Shown piece by piece: positions 42,136-55,560 of a stretch of DNA of 64,000 nucleotides. Origin of the DNA: Tenrec ecaudatus (lineage: Eukaryota; Chordata; Mammalia; Afrosoricida; Tenrecidae); contig NC_134539.1 of NCBI RefSeq assembly GCF_050624435.1, positions 122,557,525-122,621,524 on the forward strand. Direction: 5' to 3'. Made by a program: the position numbers and the translations under genes. Numbering within the stretch: the first letter of the stretch is position 1; every line of letters begins with the position of its first letter. Under the pieces are notes generated by a model. It worked only from the letters and a program-made list of their open reading frames with translations. It did not search any database and was not told the DNA's origin.

Positions 42136-44960
42136 AAAAACAATTGAAGTTTCACTTTGTTTTCTTTTCTGAAATTTTTTGAGCATCAGAAAATTGGTAT
42201 AAGTTTTCTTTTAGATCTTGGAATGCCAGAGCAGAAATTTTACTCAACTATTGGTTTACAGTGGCTCCAGCTGACTTTGAATGTGGTTATATGTTTTACA
42301 GTAAAGAAGATTAAAGCTTCTACCCAAGTCTCACCATCAGTGCTTGAGACTGACACACACAAAAGGGGGGTTGAGTCAAAAAGAAAAAAACACACTTTGG
42401 AAATTGTCAACCGAGTTTGCAGGAGAATAATGTTTTTCAACAAAACACATCACATGTACTGTATTAACAAATGTAAAATGGGAAACACATAGGAACACTT
42501 GCCCTTTCTGCCAGATCTACCAGTAGGGACGTCTAGTTTTATATGGAAGAGTGACAGTTCACGGCCTCACTGATTTCTTCCTTTTCACCCCATGTGGAAA
42601 TGATTACCTTTTTTACTGTTGTTCTTAACTGTTGCTATGATGTAAAATACTGAAGCCTGTCTTATTTCTAAGGAATGCACCACGGGGTCTGTGCAGCTGC
42701 TAAAAGGCACACCCCACTGCTGCATTTTGTTAACCCAAGTATACTTCAAAAAAAGTTTTGATACATTTTTTTTACAAAACAAAGTTTAAAGCAATTGGGA
42801 AACACTGCTAAGATCCAAAACGAAACATTTTCCCAGACTGACCCGGTCTCAATGTAAACCTGCAGCTGAGTTCCCCCCACAGGAGTACCCCTGGTTCTGA
42901 GGGACCTTGCTGTTTCCAGAAAGACATTTGAGAAGGGGCTTCAGAGGCACCCAGGCCCCGTATTTTTGTAGTTCGGAAGCTCATGGAATCAATTGTTGGT
43001 CAACATTAGAAGTAAACCCCAGTTTAGACTTGAGCTCTGGGTCTATTTAATCTCTTTGTAATAAGAGCATGGGAGCTAAACCTCTTCTTATGATTCACAG
43101 TGGCATTACTAGATTTTGTGTGATGCCTACATATTTGGAAGCTTGTTATAAACGTTCTTATGGAAAATAATGTTTTTTTCTGGTCAGTGTGGAGGACTGT
43201 CTTAACTTTTTCCATTAGAGTAGAAACTTGAAAATGTACACAAGGAGCCCAATGCCAAAGCTTCACAAGAAAGCATGGCATTGGGCATGACTGCTTTGAT
43301 TTGTGTGGAGCCAATGTGTAACTGGTCAAGACCACCTAAAACAAGAAGGTTCTGGGCAGACAGATCCCAAATGCTTTGAAAATAAGCTTTCTGAAATTGT
43401 TGGGTCACTGCGTACTGGGCTGTCCCTCAGAGATTCGCTCTCAGATGCAGGATACCTGTTCGATGCGTAGGAAGTACAGTGCAAACTCAAATGTGCTTCT
43501 GATTTTGAAGTTTTTAAAATGTACTTCTTTTTTCTTTCTTTTTACTAGCTGGCTCCCATATCCCGTTTGTGCTTTCTAAAGAGTTCTTTCCTCTAACCTG
43601 TAGATCCGGTTTCTTACTGATTCCCTCTCCTAACTTTGGGCTTATCCTTCCCACTCTGCAATGTATTTTTTTTTTAACCTTTCACTTAGGATTGACTAAA
43701 TGTACCCAAAACTCCATTATCAAACCATTCATTCATTTATTCAACCAATTTCTTTCCAGTGCCTAATATACACCAGGCACTGAGAAAGGGGTTAGGGAGA
43801 TAGAGATGAAAGCCGTATTCCCTAAATGAAGAAGCTTCCAATGCCGTTGTTTCTTTGAATGTTTGATGCTGTAATTTTGGCTGCTTAATTATTGCTTAAA
43901 TTACCCATATCCATGTTCATTTTTTAAAACATAATAATATGGTCCAAGAAAAATAATTTAATTGAAAACTCTAGTCTTGACCTCAGATTTGTCTGAAGCA
44001 GCTCCTTGCTTCCTCTGGAGACTTTTATTTTGGAGTGTAACATACCAATGATTTTTCTCCTGACCACCATGTTTATCACACTTGAATTTCTGTCCAGAAT
44101 TTTGTTTTAAACATGCTCCATATGTTCCTATCTTACTCTTATCTCCCCGAGTAGAAGACTTGGCAGTCAGTTCTTTCCTTATTCTGCAACCTACCTACCA
44201 AATGTGGCTTTGCCTCCTCATTTGTCTTTTTGGTGAATGCGCCTTTCAGAAACATGTGGCCATCTGTATCAATCACTTAGAGTCCGGTGGATTTTAGGAA
44301 CGAGTGTTAGAAACTCTGGCCTTACACTTTTGGCTAAACAAATTCCTGCTCCTACACCCTGAACTGAGGCATTGTCAGCCATATTCATAGATGGAACCCC
44401 ATTTTGAAAAGGAGGGCTGCTTGCGTAAGTTAAGATAAACAATGCAAATATATCAGGTGTCAGAAGGAGCCTATGTAGAAGTCCCTGACACTATTTAGGA
44501 GACAACATGGCATCCATGCTCTGGAAAAGGAGAAAAATAGAAAGTTCCAGAGTGGTGAGTAAATCGGGGGGGGGGGAATGTAGGGGAACTGGTGTCCCCA
44601 AAGAACTGCCAACAACTGACAGAAATTTCAGACAAAAGGCTTGGGTTTTTTGAATTAAGGATTTTACTGTATAGGCATGGGAAATTTGGATAACAAAGAT
44701 TACCAAAGAAAATTGTTGCTTTTGAATTATGCTTTTGTGAAGAAGAATGAATGTACCATAGACTTCCACTTGTCTGTCAGTTCACAGTACTGTGGTAGCT
44801 TTTGTGTTTCTGTAATACTAGAAGCGATGCCGTCATGATTTCAAGTGCGGTCGGGTCACCCACAAGACACAGTTTTCACTGGAGCTTCCACACTAAGATA
44901 GACTACGAACGAGGACTTGCCAATCTACTTCTAAATATAAGTCCAAAAGGCCGGTGAAAA
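42136..44960. other. intergenic, little recognised
   Basis: 2.8 kb downstream of TUBD1. Apart from the L2 fragment at 43715 and a short G run at 44567 I recognise nothing. No ORF looks coding. Confidence 0.6.
43715..43835 (+). repeat. L2 LINE 3' fragment
   Basis: 'attcatttattcaaccaatt' followed by 'tacaccaggcactgagaaag', the L2 3' pattern. Confidence 0.6.
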
Positions 44961-44965
44961 CCTTA

Positions 44966-46905
44966 TGCATAATGGCCCTGCAGGGGACAGCACCTGAGAC
45001 ACAGTGTGCGAATTGCACCTGACCTGATCCCACCACCAAGGCAAAGCACTGGGGGAGTGCAGCGGAACAGCAAGGGAATGGAGTGGCAAGGTCCCCAGGG
45101 AATGCTGAGAGTGGACTTTGGGGCCAGGGCGTGGTGCCCCAACAGACTGGACTAGAAAACACTCCTAAAGGCCAGCAAACGATCCTTGAACTAACTACAA
45201 GCTTTTCTTTCTTGATGTGTTTTGTTCTTTGTCAGTGGTTTGTTGTTTTGTTTTCCTGTCTTACTTTTGTGCATGTTATTATTTCCACAGGTCTGTCTAA
45301 ATAAGATAGGCTGGATGAACTATATGGAGCAAAAACAACGGGACCGACAGTTCCGGGGGGAACATGGGATAGGGGGAGATGGAGGGTAAGGAAGTGATGT
45401 TAACAAACCCAGGGACAAGAGAACAACAAGGGATCTAAATTGGTGGTGAGGTGGGAGTGGCAGGCCTGGTAGGGAATGATCAAGGTTAAGGTAACGGAGA
45501 GGTACAGCTATAACCCAGGTGGGGACGGAGCATGATAGTGGGACAGGAGGAAAGTCAAGGGAAATAGAGGAAAGAGCTAGGAGGCAAAGGGCATGTATAG
45601 AGGTCTAGACAAAGACATGTACATAGGCAAATACATATATGAGGATAGGGAAATAGATCTATGTGCCTATATTTATAGGTTTATTATTAAGGTGGCGGAA
45701 AGACCTTGGGCCTCTACTCAAGTACTCCGTCAATTCATGAATACTTTCTTCTATTAAATTGGCATTCTCTGATGCTCACCCTCCTGACACAACCGCTGAA
45801 GCCAAAGTGGGTAAGTAAGCAAATGTGAAGAAAGCTGATGGTGCCCGGCTATCAAAAGAGATAGTGTCTGGGGTCTTAAAGACTTGAAGATAAACAAGCG
45901 GCCATCTAGCTCAGAAGCAACAGAGCCCACATGGAAGAACACAGCAGCCTGTGTGATCATGTGGTTCCCGAAGGGATCAGTTATCAGGCATCAAAGAACA
46001 AAAAATCATATCATTGGGTGCACACCTCCATGATATGATCGCCGAGGACAAACGGGTGCATAAGCAAATGTGGTGAAGAAAGCTGATAGTGCCCGGCTAT
46101 TGAAAGAGATAGTGTCTGGGGTCTTAAAGGCTTGAAGGTGAACAAGCGGCCATCTAGCTCAGAGGCAACAAAACGCACATGGAAGAAGCGCATCAGCCTG
46201 TGCGATCACCAGGTGTCGAAGGGATAAGGTATAAGGCATCATCAGAAAAAAAAATCTTACCATAGTGAATGAAGGGGGAAGGGCAGAATGGAGACCCAAA
46301 GCCCATTTGTCAGCTACTGGAGATCACTTCACCAAGGGGTATAGGGGAGGAGATGAGTCAGTCAGGGTGCGATGTAGCACCAATGAAGAATACAGCTTTC
46401 CTCCAGTTCCTAAATACTTCCTCCCCCCCAACTACCATGATCTGACTTCTACCTTGCAAGACTAGATAGAGCAGAGGTTGTACACTGGTGCAGATAGGAG
46501 CTGGAGGCACAGGGAATCTAGGGCAGATGATACCTTCAGGACCAGGGGTGTGAGGGGCGATACTGGGAGGGTAGAGGGTGAGTGGGTTGGAAAGAGAGAA
46601 CCGATTACAAGGATCTACATGTGACCTCCTCCCTGGGGGATGGACAACAGAAAAGGGGGTGAAAGGAGACAGACAGGGAAAAATATGACAAAATAATAAT
46701 TTATAAATTATCAAGGGCTCATGAGGGAGGGCGGAGCAGGGAGGGAGGGGGAAAAAAGAGAACTTGATGCAAAGGGCTTAAGTGGGGAGCAAATGCTTTA
46801 AAATTGATGAGGGCAAAGAATGTACAGATGTGTTTTACACAATTGATGTGTGTATGGATTGTGATCAGAGTTGTATGAGCCCTTAATAAAATGTTTAAAA
46901 ACAGA
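44966..46905 (+). repeat. family A, nearly full-length copy with duplicated internal unit
   Basis: The longest plus-strand copy without a foreign insert. Landmarks in order: 'gccctgcaggggacagcacc', 'cacctgacctgatcccacca', 'taagataggctggatgaact', two copies of a ~250-bp unit (about 45760-45960 and 46015-46200), the purine tract (46730-46755) and 'agcccttaataaaatgttta'. Its open frames are short and inconsistent between copies, so it looks noncoding. Confidence 0.75.
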
Positions 46906-47262
46906 AAAAAGAAAACCTTCTGCATAGCAGCAGACCACTTCAATGTGGTACCGGACAATGAGGCGCTCAGGGAAGTGTTGTCTCCTCAAAGTCAAGTCAA
47001 CCCGAATGCTGCAGATTGGAGTGACTCTTCAGAGAACGTTTGCGGATGTGACATGACTCAAAATGAGAAGAAACAGCTGGAACTGTTGATAATCAAGACT
47101 GTGGAATGTCTGAAGTATGAATACAGGAAAATCGGAAGTCTTCAAAAATGAAATGGAATACCATCAAGACCTGGTCCTTAGGCAATCATGAGCTGATAAA
47201 CACTCATAGTCTGCTGGAAATGAACAATTGAAAGGCGGTAGCAGTCAAACGAAAAGCCAATC

Positions 47263-47455
47263 TCCACTGCCATCGAGTTGATTCTTGGTGACCTTACAGG
47301 ACAGAGTGGAATTGCCCCTGTGAGCTTCTGAGATGATAAATCCTTACGGAAGTAGAAAGTTTCATCTTTCTTTCATGCAGTGGCTGGTGTCTTAGAACTG
47401 GTAACCTTGTGGTTAGTAGGCTCAAGTGTAGCCCACTATGCCATCAGGGCTCCTT
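47263..47455 (-). repeat. AfroSINE (antisense) nested in RTE relic
   Basis: 'ccactgccatcgagttgatt', 'gaccttacaggacagagtgg', then 'gccatcagggctcc' at the promoter end. Near full length. Confidence 0.85.
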
Positions 47456-48238
47456 AGCTGGCATCACAATTATTTTCTAACCATTTCAAGATCTATCTTG
47501 AAATACAACACTGTCAGCGACAGGCTAGTATCACGCAACTACAGGGAAGACCGGTTAAGTTGACTCTCAGTCTTACGGATCAACCACTAAGGCTCATCAT
47601 GAAGTGACTGAAGAAACTACAGTCAAAGAGCTGAACCAAAGATTTCCCAGGGTGCTTCAAGATTAAGTATTACAATGAAAGATTAAAGACCCGGAGTCAG
47701 AAAACCGAAAAACAACATGCTCAGCACTTCTCACACGAAAAGGATTGAGGAATTCATTTGCAGTCTGAAATGGATCAAATAAATATTCAATAAAGATGCA
47801 TTTATAATTATTGACGATTGTTATAGGAAAGTTGGAAATGGGGGACTGATATTGGGAAAATACAGCCTTTCTGACAGAAGCCACACAGGAAATTGTGTGA
47901 TACAAATTCGCAACAACATTGTTCTTGGAAATCTTTTTTCAATGCCAGTGAGGACTGGACATGTGGACCTTGCCAGATGGAAAACCCAGGACTCACACTG
48001 ACTCCATCTGTAGAAAGAAGAGGCAGCGGAGGAGCACAATAGCATTCAAGGCAAGACAAAGGGGTTCTCTGAGGAAAAGACCACAAATTGCTTATAAGCA
48101 AGTTCAAGTTGAAGTTGAAGAAATTTAAAGCAAGCTGAAGTATTTCAATGAGTATATACCATCTACATTTAGAGACAATCTCATGAATAGATTGGATGCA
48201 CTGAACACTAATGAATGAAGACCAGAAGAGTTGTGGGA

Positions 48239-48352
<114 letters not shown>

Positions 48353-48538
48353 TCAAAGGTTAAAAAGGCAGGAAAGAAAAAACAATGCATGTCAGAAGAT
48401 TATCTGAAACTTGCTCTTGGACATAGAGTAGCTAAAGTAAAAGAAATGATGAGGTAAAAGAGCTGAACAGATTTCAAAGGGTAGTTCAAGATAGAGTATT
48501 ATAATGAAGTATTACAATGAAAGATGTAAAGACCTGGA

Positions 48539-48844
48539 CACAAGGATCAATCTAGAACCCCCTCCCAGGGGGACGAATAACAGAAAAGTGGGTGAGGGGT
48601 GACAGAGGGCGATGTAAGATATGGAAACAATCATCTATACCTTATCAAGGGTTCATGAGGGAGGGCGGGCTAGGGATGGAGGGGGAAGAAAGGAGGAGCT
48701 GATATCAAGGGCTCAAGTGGGAAGAGAATGCTTTAAAATGATGAGGGCGGCATGTGTGCAAATGTGCTTGACACACTGGAGGAATGTATGGATTGTGAGG
48801 AGATGTACGAGCCCCCAATAAAAGTGTTTGTTTTTTTTTTAAAA
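48539..48844 (+). repeat. family A 5'-truncated insert with 11-bp TSD
   Basis: AAAGACCTGGA at 48528-48538 and 48845-48855 flanks a copy that starts mid-element ('gaaccccctcccagggggac') and ends 'cccaataaaagtgtttg' plus T/A run. The host RTE text is continuous across the insert. Confidence 0.78.
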
Positions 48845-49234
48845 AAAGACCTGGAGTTAGAAAACTGAAAAGGAAAAACGTGCTCAGCATTTCTCACGTT
48901 AAAAGGATCAAAGAAAGAAAAAGGCTGAGTTGCAGTATTGAAGGATTCTGTGGGCAAATTGTTGGAAGATGCAGCAAGCATCAAAAGAAAATGTTAGGAA
49001 TATACGGGCGCTATACCAAAAAATAATTGGTGCGTGTTCAACAGTTATAAGGGGTAGCCTATGTTCAAGAACTGATGGAATTGAAAGGATTTGTCCAATT
49101 CCACTGCAGGCATTAGTAGAAAAGACTCCAAGAATGAAAGACTCGCAATCGCGGTGCTTCAACAAAAAGATGCCATGCTGGAAGCACTCACTCCTCTAAG
49201 CCAAGACATTGGGAAGACAGCTACCTGGCCAACC

Positions 49235-49430
49235 AACTGAAACTCACTGCCATCGAGTTGATGCCAACTCAGAGACCCTGTAGCACAGGGTAGATCTGCC
49301 CCTGTGACTTCCAAGACTGTCACTCTTTGTGGGAGTAGAAAGCCCTGTTTTTCTTCTGAGAAGTGCACTGGTGGTTTCGAACTGCTGACCTTGTGGATCA
49401 CAGCCGTGTGTAACCACTACCCATGAGCGC
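49235..49430 (-). repeat. AfroSINE (antisense) nested in RTE relic
   Basis: 'actgccatcgagttgatgcc', 'ccctgtagcacagggtagat' and 'aaccactacccatgagcgct'. Confidence 0.82.
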
Positions 49431-50879
49431 TCTTAACCAATGGAAAGGTAACCATATTTGTGCCCATTTTTAAGAAAGTTCATCCAGCTGAATGCAGAAA
49501 CTGAATACCTATCATTAGTATCACACATAAGATAATTTTTGCCGAAGATAATTTAAAAATGATTCCAGCAGTACCTCAACAGGGAACTGCTAGAAATTGG
49601 AGTGGGATTCAGAAGAGACTATGGAACGAGGGACATCATTGCCGTATCAGCTGGATCTTAGTTGACAGCAGAGAGAGATGTTTGTCTTATTGACTTGACT
49701 GCAGACCTTAGACTGCGTGGATCCCATTCTGAAGAATGGGAATTCTAGAACACTGGTGCTCAAATGGAACCTGTGCATGGAACAAGAGGTAATCGTTTAA
49801 ACAGGACAAGGAGATGTAGTGTGGTTCACCATCAGTACAGGTGTGCGACAGGGTTGTATCTCCTCTCACCATACTTCAATCTATGTGAGAAGCCGGATTA
49901 AACACAAAGGCGTGCAGCTTGAGGGCTGGAGGCAGCTTCATTAACGTGTGATGTGCACATGGCACAACCTTACTTGCTGAAAGGCCGGGAAGTGCTACTT
50001 ACTGGTGCAGATCCGACTACAGCCTTCCGTGTGGATTACACCTCGCTGTAATGAAAAGCTCAACCTCCTTAGAACAGGCCCGATAAGCAGCGTCATGATT
50101 AATGGAGAAAATATTGAAGTTGTCAAAGGTCTCAGTTGTACTTGGATTCACAGTCATTGTCCGTGAAAGCCGCCACCAAGAAATACAATGACATCGTATT
50201 GGGCAAATCTGCAAATGATCACTTTCAAGTGTTAAAACCTGTCACTGTGAGGACTAAGTGCTCCTGATGTAAACCATCGTTTTAATCGCCTTACCTGCTT
50301 GAGAAAGCCAGACAAGGAAGACTCAAACACTGCTGTCTTTGGGTGACGGTGTTTGTGCAGCGTCTTAAACATGCCACCGACTGGAAGTACAGCCACAAGT
50401 CTTAGAAGTGAGGGCGGTAAGACGTTGTGTCGGGTATTTGGGCACGCTGTCAGGAAGGACCAATCCCTGGAGGACATCGGGCTCCGGAAAGGGTCCACAG
50501 AAGAGAGGAAGCCCTTCAAGAAGCTGAACTGACACAGTGGCTGCAACCCTGGGCTCGCCCAGTGAGGAAGGGCAAGCGCGGCTGGCGCAGGCCGGCCAGT
50601 GCATTCTCCTGGTGTACACAGCACAGGGTCATTAGGAATCGGAACAGGCTCGATGGCACCCCACAGGAACACATTTCTTTGGCTTGCTTTTATTTTTTAA
50701 AAACTAAAACGAAATGAAGCAAGGAACTTTACAAACACAATATCAAATAATGATTTTTAAAAGGCTATTGCTAACCCTTGAAGATAATTGGTAGGCATGT
50801 CACACGAGTGAAAAGGTGGCAACAAGGATGCAAATGTATCTTTGCCAGGTAACCCATCACATACCACGCTAGCTGCTGT

Positions 50880-51045
50880 GAGGAGCTAATCGATTTCATG
50901 TGTAAAGGGTAAAATTGCCCCGCGGGTTTCTGAGACTGGGTGGATATTGGCGGGCCTCACTTTGGGGGTACCTCTGTGTGGATTTGAACTGTCAACTTGT
51001 TGGTTGGTATTCCAATGTAAAATCAGTTGTGCCATGAAGGCTCCA
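50880..51045 (-). repeat. AfroSINE (antisense, degraded)
   Basis: 'gaattgatttc'-like start, 'aaaattgccccgcgggtttc', 'atttgaactgtcaacttgtt' and 'gtgccatgaaggctcc'. A sense head fragment follows at 51075-51165. Confidence 0.6.
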
Positions 51046-51185
51046 GGTTCAGAGGCAGAAATTAAGACTAATCTTGGAACCCTGGTGACACTGTGAGTTA
51101 AGCAGTGGTCTGCTAACAGAAAGGTCTGTGGTCCACACTCAATACCACTTCATGGGAGAGGGATGGAGCTGGCTGCTGCCGCAAA

Positions 51186-51349
51186 CACTTATAAACCAGG
51201 TAGGGGGCAGGGGTAGGGAGGGGGAAAAAGAGCAGCAGATACGAAGGGCTCAAGTGTATGTATATTCTTGACACAATGGATGTCTGTATGGATTGTGACA
51301 AGAATTGTATGCGCCCCCAATAAAATGATTATATAAAAAAAAAAAAAAA
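51186..51349 (+). repeat. family A 3' end, directly upstream of a longer copy
   Basis: 'gtagggagggggaaaaagag' through 'cgcccccaataaaatgatta' and A-run. A second, near full-length family A copy starts about 30 nt downstream, so the two sit head to tail. Confidence 0.7.
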
Positions 51350-51379
51350 CTTGTAAACTCTAGCCGGCCCCACTATGAG

Positions 51380-53585
51380 ACACAACATCTTTCACTGACC
51401 CATAGCCCTACAGGGAACAACACTAGAGACACAGTGTGGGAATTGTGCCCGATCTGATCCCACCACACCAGGCAAAACACGGAGTGCAACAGAACAGCAA
51501 GGGGAACAGAGCAACGAAGTCCCCAGGGAATACCAAAAAATAGACTTTGGGGCCAGGGTTTGGCACCCATCACACATGACCGGAAAACACTCCTAAAGGC
51601 CAAAAAAACAGTCCTTGAACTAACTACAAGCTTTTCTTTTTTTGGTTATTTTTTGTTTTGTTTTCTTTTGTTGCTTGGTTTTGGTCTGCCTAGTTTTTGT
51701 GCATGTAATTATCTCCGCAGGTCTGTCTAACTAAGATAGGCTGGATGAATAATCTGGAGGAGAAAACAAGGGGACATGGGAGAGGGGGTGTGGGGAAAGG
51801 AAGTGGTGTTAACAAACCCAGGGACAAGGGAACAAGTGATCCCAATCAGTGGTGAGGAGGGTGTAGGAGGCCTGGTAGGGTGCAATCAAGGGTAATGTAA
51901 CTGAGAGGAATTACTGAAACCCAAATGATGTAGTTCATTGTGCCAACCTGACCGATAAACACATGTGGGGTTAATTGAAGGGCAGAGGGATAAATGGCTC
52001 AGTGAGCCCAGCCTTTTGAGTTCTCGGGTCTCTTGCTTTGTGATGGACCAGGGTGCAGCTGCCTTAGCCAGTTCCCTGCTTCAGCTTGCAAGGCTGACTT
52101 CCTGCAAGACATCCCCAAGGTGAAGCCGCATGGGCCTACCCCGATGCAATCCCTGGGTGCTGGAGCAGCCGTGTGAAGACCCCTGCCAACGGTGAGATGT
52201 TTACCCTCTCACTGACTTGGCTTTCCTCCTGTAGTTGGCATCATTGCATGTGTTTTGCGAGATGGGAGGACTTTGTGGATTGGTGTCGGACATATGAGTT
52301 AATGTTGGACTTGTGGGCTTGGGCAGCACTGGGTTGGGATGTTTTCGTGATGTGCACTTAACCTTTATATAAAACTATCTTATACATGAGTTTCTGTGGA
52401 TTTGTTTCTCTAATGTACCCAGACTAACACACCAACTGAAGTCTGAGCATGATAGTGGGACAAGAAGAAAGTAAAAGGAAATATATGAAAGAGCTAGGAG
52501 GCAAAGGACATTTATAGAGGTCTAAGGCATGTTCAAATGTAAACATATTTACATATGATGGGGGAACAGATCTATGTGCATACATTTATAGATTTAGTAT
52601 TAAGGTAGCAGATGGATATTGGGCCTCCACTCAAGTACTCCCTCAATGAAAGAATACTTTGTTCTATTAAACTGGCATTCCATGATGCTCACCTTTCATC
52701 ACAATCACTGAAGACAAAGCGGGTGCATAAGTAGATGTGGTGAAGAAGTCTGATGGTGCCCGGCTATCAAAAGATATGGCGTCTGGGGTCTTAAAGGCAA
52801 ACAAGCGGCCATCTAGCTCAGAAGTAATAAAGCCCACATGGAAGAAGCACACCAGCCTGTGTGATCACGAGGTTTCGAAGGGATCATGTATCAAAGGGAA
52901 AAAAATCATATCATTGTGAATGAGGGGTAAGTGCAGAGTGAGGGCCCAAAGGCCATCTGTAGGCAATTGGACATCCCTTACAGAAGGGTAGTGGAGAGGA
53001 GACGAGCCAGTCAGGGTGCAGTGTAACAATGATGAAACATACAATTTTTCAGAGGGGTGGTGGTTAAGAAAAAAAACAACACACAACTTTCCTCTAGTTG
53101 CTAAATGCTTCCTTCCCTCCCCCCGCCCCCACTATCATGATCCCAATTCTATCTTGCAAATCTGGCTAGACCAGAGGATGCACACTGGTACAGATAGGAA
53201 CTGGAAATACAGGGAATCCAGGACAGATGATCCCTTCAGGACCAGTGGTGAGAGTGGTGATACCGGAAGCGTGGAGTGGAAAGGGAGAACCGATTACAGG
53301 GATCTACATATAACCTCCGTGAGGGACGGACAACAGAAAAGTGTGTGAAGGGAGACGTCGGACAGTGTAAGACATGACAAAATATAATAAATTATCAAGG
53401 GTTCATGAGGGAAGAGGTGGTGGGGAGGGAGGGGGAACATGAGGAGCTGATGCCAAGGGCTCAAGTGGAGAGCAAATGTTTTGAGAATGGTGAGGGCAAC
53501 GAATGTACAAATGCACTCTACACAATTGATGTATGTATGGATTGCAATGAGTTGTATGAGCCCCCAATAAAATTATTTTAAAAAT
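51380..53585 (+). repeat. family A, near full-length copy carrying a nested element
   Basis: Same landmarks as 44966-46905, but with one copy of the internal ~250-bp unit and a 503-bp foreign insert (51929-52431). It ends 'agcccccaataaaattattt'. Confidence 0.75.
51929..52431. mobile_element. 503-bp transposon nested in family A, 8-bp duplication
   Basis: The host text CCAAATGA (51921-51928) and CCAACTGA (52432-52439) match at 7 of 8 bases and flank the insert. Removing it restores the order seen in the copy at 1910-1940. The insert starts TGTAGTTCATTGTGCCAACC and ends GTACCCAGACTAACACA. An 8-bp duplication suggests hAT; the TG...CA ends could instead suggest an LTR. No coding capacity. Confidence 0.6.
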
Positions 53586-53589
53586 GTAT

Positions 53590-53762
53590 AAATTCAAACT
53601 CACCTCCATTGAGTTGATACCAACTTATTGACCGTATAAAACAGGGAAGAATTGCCTTTGTGGGTTTCCAACATAGTTAACCCTTTGCAGGATTAGGAAG
53701 CCTCTTCTGAGAGGGGCTGGTGGCTTTGAACTGCATAACCACTCCATCACCAGGGCTTAGTC
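53590..53762 (-). repeat. AfroSINE (antisense)
   Basis: 'actcacctccattgagttga', 'acagggaagaattgcctttg', then 'ccatcaccagggct' at the promoter end. Confidence 0.75.
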
Positions 53763-55139
53763 TGAAAATCCTAGACAGTCACTCACTAGGGGTTGGGACT
53801 GGCTTGACGACAGTAGGGTTGTTTGTTCAGGAGGCAGGCGTGGGTGGGTTGGTCTACGGTCTTCTAATGAAAATACTCAGTTTATCACTAAAGGTATCTA
53901 AATGTATATGGAGGAAGGCTTCTGTATATGGAAGAACTTTATACATCTACCTACAGATAAGGGATGTCTTTCCTGATCAGATGGATTTTTCATTTTGAAG
54001 AAGAAAATGAAGAGTATTAGAAATTTCGTGTTGTGACATTTTCTTTAAAAGCACTTATTTTCTCTTCTGCCAAGCCCCCTTTCCTTCGGAATCATGCACA
54101 AGAACACTAGTAGCAGATAGGAAGACTTATTCTGGATTCCATCAGGAAGCCTGGACAGTGATACCCAAGTCAGCACAGAGTTTAGAACTAGTCACTCACC
54201 TGACGGTAGAACACTCACTCTCTACCTCACTTCGCCACCAGAGCGTGCTTACCCAAATCTCCCCTTCTGAGTGCCGGGGCTCCGGGAGAGTGATGGATTG
54301 GTGATCAGATGTCATTTTATTCTGAGCACCTACTCAGCCAACTTCAATATGTAATAACTTGTTTTACTGAAACATGTGAACCACCCCAGCGCCAAGGCAG
54401 CCAGATGCACCACACACTCTTGAAGGAGTCCCAAAGCCTTGGTTCTGCCTTCCGTTTGGCAAAGGCAGCTGGGAGGATGCCACCTCCCTAACTTGGGAAC
54501 ACTTAGGACATCTGTGTTCTAGGTGGCTGCCACTGCTGTCTAGGCTAGCATGCCTGGAACCCTGGGCTCCAGTAGAGACAGGAAATGACACTGCCAAACT
54601 TTCCTCCTTATAAAGGCAGATAATTCATCCAGGAATTACCACCCTCCTCACTTCCCTAGGGGGGAGTCAGTGGTTAAGTCAGCAGGATACAACTGGAGAG
54701 AGATATAAAAACAGCTTCCTCTGACCCCAAGTTCAGGCACAATGCCTTCTCTTCAAGAATAAAGCCAGATAACCAGCTAACTTAGGGGAAGTACAGAGGG
54801 CACATTACTCCTGAGATTTCTCTGAAAAAAGGCAGCTTAATCACCGACGGGAGGGAGTCAGAGTAGTCCACTGGACAGTGTACAAGGGCTTAGGAAACCT
54901 GAGCTTAGATCCACTGGCAGCCCCTACCAGTGCCCTGGCATCTTCCTTCCAAAGGCCTCAGTCACTTCAGCCCTCTCTCCAACTTGCTCCTCATGCATTT
55001 TTGACTCAGGGACAGGCACCGCTATTTTCTCAGGGTTCTTTTTCCTCTGTATCCCAGCCTGTCTGACACTCTGGGTTCTTAGGTAGCCTCTCCTGCCTGC
55101 TCATAGTCCCACAGCTGCTCGCCTGGGCTTCTTCTGCAT

Positions 55140-55320
55140 GCAGCACACATTCCTTATGAGCCAACCAAATGCCAGGCGCTGTGTGACGCAGGGCACACAA
55201 CACAGAGTGTTTGTGGTGCACCTGCCTTCACTGAGCTTACGTTTTGGTGGAGGAAACAAACCTGAAAACACATCTGAGTGAATTATGTGGGTGCTTCCAA
55301 AGAAAGATACAGAGAGGTAA
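55140..55320 (+). repeat. L2 LINE fragment
   Basis: 'caaatgccaggcgctgtgtg', 'ccttcactgagcttacgttt' and 'tggaggaaacaaacctgaaa' match the L2 3' pattern. Confidence 0.6.
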
Positions 55321-55389
55321 AGAATGATAGAGGAGGTTGGGGCAAGAACCAACTTTAGAAGGCAGTCTTGCCTGACTGGTTGGCTGGCC

Positions 55390-55560
55390 TACACAAAGCA
55401 GCCCTGGTAGGACAAACGGTTAAGCAGCTTGAGCTTACCCAGAGGCCCTGGGGGAGAAAGACATGGGATCCGCAAGATTAGCCAAGAAAACGATGGGGCA
55501 ATTGTACTGTCAGAAGGGATCCCTACGTCAGACCCAACTTGATGGCACCTAACAATATCC
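55390..55560 (+). repeat. AfroSINE (sense)
   Basis: Head 'aagcagccctggtaggacaa', body 'gaaagacatgggatccgcaa', end 'cccaacttgatggcacctaa'. Confidence 0.7.
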
